From Prosthecobacter sp. (GTDB taxonomy: Bacteria > Verrucomicrobiota > Verrucomicrobiia > Verrucomicrobiales > Verrucomicrobiaceae), in the NCBI GenBank assembly GCA_021733925.1, contig JAIPJY010000045.1, positions 1 through 57,853 of the forward strand: DNA of 57,853 nucleotides, written 5' to 3'. Shown piece by piece: positions 6,312 through 15,300 of the stretch; the stretch's first letter is position 1; each line of letters opens with the position of its first letter. The position numbers and the translations under genes are program-made. The notes under the pieces were generated by a model. It was given only the letters and a program-made list of their open reading frames with translations, made no database searches and was not told the DNA's origin.

Positions 6312-9300
6312 GGAGGGTTGCACGTCTTGCGAGAACAATGGGGTTCAGCAACGTCTCATCGTACTGGCCAAGGCATTGCCGGCCTTCTTCGAGATCCCCC
6401 AGACGGATCTGCATTTCGACACGGCCGATCACGCAGCGTTGCGTGTAACTGGCGATCGAGGTGCTTTTTGATTGAGACCATCTTTCCAGTGCACACGCAT
6501 AGAGCTGGCTGGCTGCTTTGAACATGCCCTGCTCGCGCATGAGCTGCGCGTAATCTTCAAGATGGGCGGGAGCAAAAGAGCTGGAAATTTTCAGCACGGC
6601 CTCCTTGTTTTTGAGCAGTTCGTCCGTGGTGAAAATTTTGTACTGAACCAGCTGACTCCAGAAATTGTGTTTGGGTGAGTAAAATTTCGTCTGACCGGAC
6701 ATGCGTGCGATCAATGCCAGCCGCTGCGGGAACGGCAGGCGTTGTTTCCCGGTGCCGGCCATGGCAGAGAGAAACTCCATGAGGTTTTCGAGGTTGATGA
6801 CTCCGAGGGCCGGGTCGGCACTGCCGGCTGGCAAAGGTTCTTGTTTGAGCGCAAGCTGCCATGCGCTGATGCTTGATTGAAGTGCAGCCTGAGATAGAAA
6901 ACCGTAATCAGAAATGCCCGCCTGAGCACCGGAGAGTGCGGCGAACTGAAGCAGTTTCTCCGGCTCGCGTGCCGTGCCCGCCGCCCAAAAGTGTGCGAGG
7001 CATTGGAACAAGGTGCTGCGGAAGTATCCGCCCAGAGAGTCTGTACTGGTGCCATGGCGATTGATGATGCCCCTGTCGGTTCGCAGGCGTTCCAAACTGG
7101 CGTCAGCTGCCGCGAAGTCTCCCGTGGCCGTCTTCAGCGCGGCATGCACCGCCAGGAAATCCACCCAGTAGCGTTCGCTGAAGGAATATTCGCCCAGTGA
7201 ATCTGACGTGAGCACCTTGGAGATGGCGTCGAACTGAGGCAGCAAAATCAGGGCGGACTCCGGCTGCTCCTTGGCGAGGATGACGAGGGTCTGCGCACGT
7301 TGCACTGGCTGCTCAGGCAGTGGCGAGGCAGCGACTTTTTTGGCAAAAGCCGCGAGGCGTTCACGACGTGGCTGCCAGTGAGCTTCTGGATAAAGGATGC
7401 ATGTGGCGGTGTCATCTGCGGAGAGCGCGATGACCTCTGCCAGCAGCGCATCTTCCAGGCTGGATGCCTGCATCTCGCGAAGGGTTGATTCCGTGGGGGG
7501 CAGCCACCCGTGCCTCTTTGAGCTGGCGTTGTATGAAGGGAGAGTTGATCGTGATTTCAGGCGGATTGCATGCTGCCAGTCACCCTTTTCAAGCAGGATG
7601 CCGGTGAATTCATTGATGTGGTTTGTGCCATACGCGTTGATGAGTTTTTCCACCGCGGCCGTGTTCTCAGAGCTGGCGGAAAGGCGGACAATGGCGTGAT
7701 ACAGCACTTGGTCGAGGTAGCGTACGCGCGTGCTGCGAATGATGGCTTCGAGCTGGTCCCAGCGTTCAAGCACGAGACTGCTGGTTTGTTTCCAGGTATC
7801 ATTGACAGGCAGCACTGCGGCGGAGTTGAGCAGAGCTGCGAGTTCATGGCGTGTGATGGGTACACCGTCATGCCATGCCTTGGCCGCGGCGAGGCCCCAT
7901 GACTGCCTGGCTTCTTCGTCCAACAGCCCCGGATAGGCGGCGGTGAGCCATGCCGCCAGTTCCAGGCGGACGTGCGTTTTGATCTGCTCATCCTTCAGCA
8001 GTGCCCGGGCCTGCTGGGTGGCTGCCGCCCAAGTTTTCATGGCTGAGGGGGATGCAGCCAAGGGCTGGTAGGGGCCATCGAGCCAGCCGAACATCGGCTC
8101 GGTGCTTTGAATCAGATCAAGCGCAATGCGGCACTCATGGCGGATGGTCTGGAGGCCGGGTCCGCCTTGTTCGGCCGCCCATTCCGCCACTTCACGACGC
8201 TCCTGTACTCCCATCTGCACAAGCGTGCTGTGCAGTACTGGCAGCCAGAGCCCGCGGGTGTTTCCGGTGTCATAGCGTGCGACTTGCTGCATGAAATCGG
8301 TCCAGACTGCTTTTGGTGCAGCCCATCCGCCACGATGTTCCCAAATATGGAACAGTTGGTCTGCCAGTTTGACGGGGCTTTGCGATGAGCTGCTCACGGG
8401 CTCCAGACGGACTTCGGGGAGGTTTGCCGCAGCAAGCATCTGGCATGCGAGAAGGGCTGGGGACTCCTCGGAATCGAACCGCAGCTGACTTTGGAAAAAG
8501 TAGCTGATCGGGCCGCCGGCACGGAAATAGGGCTCCTTGGCGAAAAGGGTGGAAGTGTCCTCCGGATCCAAACGACGAGAGAGGGCGAGCACGAATTTCA
8601 CCAGGTCGTCCGGCCGGGAGCTTTCCAGCAGCCGCAGCAGCTCATTCCTGACCGCGATTGTGTAGCCGCGAAAAGGTGACGGGACTTCGCGCCTGCCTGC
8701 AAGAATGGCGTCAATGTAGCTGCGTTCCTCTGCGGTGCGCAGTTTGAGCAAAGGCGCGAAGCGTGACAGTTCTCCCTCGGCCAGTTCTGCTTTGCCAAGT
8801 TCCGGAAAGTGGCTTTCAAAGACGTCCAATACGGCGCCTGCGGCCTGCGGGTTGAGCCGGGGGAACTGGGAGGTGCAGAGATCCAGACGACGGCTTTTTT
8901 CAGGCGAGTTTTTGGCGGTGAGGCAGGCGGCGAATAAGTAATGACCAAATGCAGCCCCCTTTTGCGCGATGAGCAACTGGGCCGTTTTTTCAGCCTGGTC
9001 CGGACTCAAAGAGGACAGGCGGTTCAGGGTCAGCGCGAGAACGCTGCGCATCCTGAAACTGGGCAGTGAAACCGCGTCATAGGTGGCGGCATCCGCAAGC
9101 AGGCCCATTGCGTCGAGTGATGAAACAAGCCTCTCTGCGCTGGCGACAGTTGCATCGGGCAAGGCAGCGGAGATCAGCTGGCTCTCACTTATCGACATGT
9201 TGCCGGGACCAGAGGCCCGCGCAATGTTTTGAACTCCGAAGTATTGCGCTCCGAATTGCAGCGCTTTGGGTGCAAGGCGAGGAGTACTGCACAATTTGAG

Positions 9301-12300
9301 GACGAATGAGTTCAGCGGTGGCATGCGATTGCTCAAGGGACTCTGGCTGAATTCGGTGCGATACAGTCTTCCGATGAGCTGAAGGACCTGTTCGAACTTA
9401 TGGATGTCCGCCGGACCCATCTGCTGCAACTGGTCTGCGAAGTAGCCCAGGTAACTGAGCCCCCCTGTGCTGTAGTATTGCAGCCCACCGGGCATGCGGC
9501 GATTGAAGGTAGATTGTTCTGAAGGGGGGAGTGATTTGATGTAGATCGATTCGAGTTCCTGCCAAGTCGTGATCTTGAGAAGTTCTTCGATGAAGGTCTG
9601 CAGTTTGGCTTGCTGCTCTTTCATGACCGGTGCGAACTCTTCCTGCAAGCCAGGCACGTTTGCGGCGAAGATCTTCACCCATTTGCGGCGCAGGATGTAG
9701 CCGCTGAGCACCTTTTTCTGCTCGGCGGAGCAGGCGGCGATCTCATCGGCATACGTCTGGGCAAAAGCGGTGACTTCATCATGCGAGGTGTGATTTTTGC
9801 TGGAATGCAGGATGATCAAATCCACGCCAAAAGTGCGCGGCTGGCGTTTGTTGAGCTCCTCCACCAGACCGGGATGCGTGTCACCACCTGTGAATTCGCT
9901 GAGCATGACATCCAGCATGGTGTACTGCTGGGGATTGTTGGGCAGCGGGCGCGGATTGAAGGTGGCGGCAGGATCGAGCATGCCTGCGGCTTCCAGCAAA
10001 GCGATGAAACGCCGGGGCTTGCCACGGTGATTGTGGACATTGCGCGCCGTGTTAAGCGTGCTTGCCAGCCATGATGGATCACTGGCGGCTCCGCTAGCTT
10101 CGGCGCGCTGCATGATTTCACCGAAGAGTTCAGGAACGAAAGCGGCTTTTTGCAGCCATTGGGCGACCTGGGTTTGATGGGGGGGCTGACGACTGCCACC
10201 ACGGCTGTTCATCGCATCCTGCTGCGCAAGAAGTTGGCTGATGTGATCGAGCAAGGCGATGGCGCGTGGCTTGTCTGATTGAGCAAGGTGGTCAAGCACG
10301 GGCTGACAATTCTGCATGATCTCATAGCCTTCACTGCCCGAGCTGCTCAGCCTGGTCATCTGCATCCAGTGGGTGATGTCGGCTTCCAATTGAACCGCCG
10401 TGGCGTTGATCAGCGGTTGCAGGGCTTGTTTGAGCGCGGCGTCCTGTTCCGACTTTTGATCCAAATCCGGCATGCGGGCATTGAGCATGGCCAGGAGATT
10501 GGCGGCTGATTCGGGCTGGAGGCTGGCGAACTCGTCATGGCGCTTCTGGATGAAGGCGAGAATGGCGGAGTCATCCGGGCGCCTGGTGTTGTAAAAGCTG
10601 CGCGAATTCGTGGTGTCGCCTGGAGCCCGGTGCAGAAATGCCAGCAGCAATTCGGTGCCGAAAGTGGCGGGTTGTTTCGCCAGGAAGTCATGGATCGAAG
10701 ACCTGTTATCATTGCTGTATTCGATCTGGTTGATGAGGCTGGACAGCAGGGTGGGTTCCTGAGGGTTGTCGGATTTTGGATCACGGAAGTCCGAAGCTTC
10801 TGCGACCCAAGGAGTGCCGGTAAATACGAAGCGGACTTTTTCGGGATGATTCAAGGATTCCTCCATGTAACTGCGCAGATTGGAGGTCCAGCCGCGTGAT
10901 TGCGAGATGCCTTCCTGATCCGCGAGAGCGAGCGTGGTGTGAAGCAACTGGGGTACCCGAAGGAGTGCTCTCAGCAGGCGGATCACGCAGGTTTCACTGC
11001 TGTTCTGCAGCAACGACTGCTTCTGCTCCGGACTGCCGCGCAGGAGTTCGACGGCATGACGGGCTGCGGCATCCGCTTTGGCGGGGTCACTGTCGGCAAA
11101 GTCACCCAGCAAGGCGGGAAACTGCTGGGCAAACTCGTATTCCTGCTGGTGAAGATCACTCCACGTCTTGGCGGCGAGCACTTGATCGACCTGACGGGTG
11201 AGTTCGATGATTTCAAACTTGAGCAGCGGCGCGAGAATGCGTGCGAGTTCCTCTCCCAGCTGCTCCGACTGCGGATAGCCGTTTAATTCAAGACGCAGCA
11301 GGGCGGACAGCTCGCTCTGGCCGGTGGCGGGCATGGCGGAGATGTCCTTGGCGTGGCGTATGAGGACGAGGCGCAGAGCGGCACTGCGGTAAGCCCCTCC
11401 ATCGCCATTGCGCGATTGAGCCCGTTCGGTTTGTGACACATAAAGCGGCACCGTCCTGCCATCCAACTGCAAAGGGGTGTGGTCGTTTTTCATCAGCAGC
11501 GCCTGTGCGATATCAGCGCCCAAGGTGGGCTTGCGCTGGCTCAGCAGGGAGAGCGCGGCGTTGACCTTTTCGTCATTCCAGTTATCACGGTAATGCTGCG
11601 CCAGCCTGCCCAGCAAGGTCGAGCGTTGGTCATTGTCGTTCAGAAGATAGGTTCGAAAAGTTCCGTTCTCTCCGATGAAGCCGAGGGCGTCGGCTGTTTG
11701 CATGAAGTTCTCAACGGTATGGAATCTGCTGCTGGAGAAGCTGCTGGTGATCTGGCGCAGCCATTGAGGTGATTCCATTAGTCCATCCTCTATCGCGAGA
11801 TCGAGCAAAGGGAGGGCGCGGGGATCCTGCAGCAGATTCTGCAGCCATTGGATGTAACTTTGCACGGCCTGCAGGTTGCTGCGAGAGGTTGGAGCGGGCA
11901 ACGGGACGCCGCGCTGCTGCTGCACCTGGTATTCCTGCCAGAGGGCGATGCTCTGACTGCGCAGCTCGGGTGTGGCGCCGATCCATGGGTCACGCAGGCT
12001 GCGGATAAAACTGCGCATGGCTTCGGGATCATGCTGGCCGAGAGCAAAGGCATAAGTCTTGGTGATCTGCGGCTGGTTGGCAAAGTTACCGTTTGCCGGC
12101 TTGGCCGATAGAGCCAGGAAAAGCGGGTTCAAGAGAGCCTTGATTTTTCGCGTCTCCCACTGCCGCACGATTTCCTCCAAAGGCCCGCCCGGCTGCTGGC
12201 TGCGGTTGGCATCATTGCCCTTGCCGGGAGGGTAGAGCCAGGCTGAAGCAGCCGAGACAAAATGCTCCTCATCGGCCATGAGCAGCGCTGCGTAGGCTCG

Positions 12301-15300
12301 GCAGTATTGCTCGATGGATTTGCCTTCGGCTTTAAGAATGGCAGGAAAGACCACCTCATCGAGCTGGTGCTGATCCCCACGCTGTGCGGCGCAGTAGGTG
12401 GCGAACACGGCAGGCGTTGGCATGGCGATGCGCTCTGCTGTGGCAAACAATCCGGTGAAGACAGCGAAAGGATCGGAGCCGTAGTGTTGCGGGTAATGCC
12501 CCTGCGCCATGAGCCGCCGTTTCACCTTGGGCATGGCGCGCAGGCTGAGCTGATCAAGCGCGATTTTTTCTGTCTCGGCGAGATTGCGGGTTCCAAGCAT
12601 GGCCATGCCACCGAGCGGAGCGAAGCCCATGAGCGCGAGTTCGGGGACCTCGAGCATCGCCTTGCAGAGCTGGTCGTGAGCCGCCCGCCGTTCGTTCCAG
12701 ATTTTTTGACTTTCAGCGGGCACATTGAGTGAGCCGTCCTCATTGAACTTCCACTGGTGTACCGTGCCGGAATTTTCCCTGTTGAAGGGAGACCAGAGGT
12801 CGGGGGTGGATAAATTTTGGGCAAAGTCGCGACTCTGGATGCTGGTCAAAGCCTGCTGGAATTGCTGAACGCTGCCTGAGGGCAGGGGACGGCTGGCTGG
12901 CAGAGAGCGCAGCCAAATGGAGAGCAGCCCGGAAAGCGCGGCGGGCCGTGGTACGGAGATGTCGCTGCGCTCACTGAGCTCATGAATGAGCGCGGGCAGG
13001 TACTGGGCCTGGGTGACATCGGGCATTTTTTTCCAATGCTGCAGCGCGGTCTGGAAGTCTCCCTCCATCGCGAGCAGGGTGGCCAGACGCGCATGCGAGG
13101 CAAAAGCGCGCGGATTGGCGGAGATCACGGCGCGATGCACGTCAATGGCGGGCTTGGTTTCGAGTCCGGTGTGTTCGAGCAGCACCGCATATTCCTGCCT
13201 GGCTTTCCAGCCGCTGCCGGTCTGCATGGCCTCCACCACCTGATCCGTCAGCTTGTGCTGGGTGAAGAGCTTGATGACGTTATGAATCTGGTGATGGGCG
13301 CTGGAACTGTTCTGCGGGTTCAGGCAGCCCTGAATCGCCAGTCGCAGTTGTCTCACGAGTTCTTTGACGGCACCCGCCTGGTCGCCCTTTTTCAGCAGTT
13401 CATCGAGGGACACCTGCTTCTTCTGCTGCTGGCGGTAGGAATAGCTGCGCGAGTAAGGATTGGCGATCACCGGCGCGTTTTGTGATCGCGACCTGAGGGG
13501 GCTTCCCTGTGCCGTCTGCACCAGCTTCTGCGCCTCTTCCTGCATGCCAAAGGAGTTCATCGTCTCCGCCAGCATGAGCTTTTCCTCTCGAGTGGTTGCA
13601 GCTTGGGAAAGGCGTTCAAGCACCGGCTTCACCGCGGGGGGGAGCGTTTTGATTTCCCTTTTGCCCTGCTGCTGCAACTGACGCAGTGCTTGATAAAGCA
13701 TGGTGAGGTCGAGCTGGAGGATCTGTGCGGCATCGGTGGTCAGAGCCTGGGCCTGCTGGAAAAATGCGAATGCTTTCTCATGCTGGTTCAGCTGCTGGGA
13801 GAGCCAGCCTGCGAGAAGCAGATCATCGAGCGAGGGACTGGAGATCAGACGAGGTGCCAGTTCATCGAGCATGGCCTGCTGTTCGCCCGTTATGAGCCGA
13901 AGAACGAGTTTCAGCGACGACTCCTGGGTCTTATCGATGAAGGGCTGCAAACCAGCATGAATTTCCTGGATCCACTTCTTCTGTTCTTCACTGAGAGGAG
14001 ACTGCTCAGAATCTCGCACTGTGCTGAGTCCTGAAACCCACTTCAGCGCGTCCGATGGCAGCTTGAACGAGAGGACTGGCATCGGCATGAGGGACGGCTG
14101 AAAATTGCGATAGTAACCACGATTCCGGCCTTGCTGAATCGCAGGCTGGGCCGTCGTCGGAGTCTTGCTCTGCGGCTTGTCTGGCAGGCTGAGCCGATGC
14201 TGGATGATTTTCACCAAGCCTTCCCAGTCCTTCACAGCTGCGAAGGACATGATGATTTCAGAGAAATAATAGGGCTGCTGGTCGTCAACGGTGTTCAGCC
14301 AGCTTTGCAAGAAAGTGGTGATGGCATGAACCTCCTCAGTGCTCAGTTTGACCGCATCGATGCCCTGTGATTGCAGGGCAAACATGTCGGCCTGGCTTCG
14401 CAACAGGCCGATGAGTGTCTGTACCTCGGTGTAGCCTGCCTTCGGCAGGGATTGGCAGATGTCGAGGATGCGCCGCACCCAGACGGGGGACTGATCTCCT
14501 GCGGTACGCCATGCCAGCGCAGCGGTGCGAAGAGCAAGCTCGGGATGGTTCGATTGGAACAGCTTGAAAGCGCTTTCAAAAATTGGCAGGAACTCCGCAG
14601 GATCACCACGTTGGCTCTGCATGAGCCAGGCGGCATGCAGCGCGGCGTTTTGCGGATGCTCCGTCAGCATCTCGGGCGTGATGACTAGCTGGGGTGAATT
14701 TTCTGCGGCGGTCAGAAGCAGCGGAGCATCGCTGACACCGGCCTGCTTGAGACTGCGAAGTACCGGCTCACGCTCGGCCAAGTCCCATACGGAAACCATC
14801 TGCAGGACATGGGCGAGAGCGAGAACGGGAGATTCGGTGACGCCGGGTGCCTGCTGAATGAAACCATTCGTGGGCAGGCCGTTGGTGGTGGTGCTGCCAA
14901 AGGTGTTGTAGCTGCCGTAGTTCGCACGTCCACCCTGCTTCTGCCGGTGAATGTAGGCCGCGTGTACCATGGTTGGCAGCACCAGCCAGTCCTCGGTGCC
15001 CGGTGGCAGCGACATAGCCGCATACTGCTGGCGCAACCCGATGCTGCGGCCGGTGCTGAGCGCCCCCGGCAGCTCTTCGTGCATGCTCATGATTTCGATG
15101 AAGGCGCGCACAGCCTCCTTTTCACGCCCGGCTTCTTCCAAGGCCACGGCGTTCAGGTAATGCAGCCGGTAGTCCTTTGGATGCTTTTCCAGCACGGGCT
15201 CCAAAAAGGCGATGACACGTTCCCATTCACCGTTTTCCGCAATCGTGTCCGCCATTTGCTCGATGGCGCGTGCGTCCATCTGACTTCCGCCTGCGAGCTC

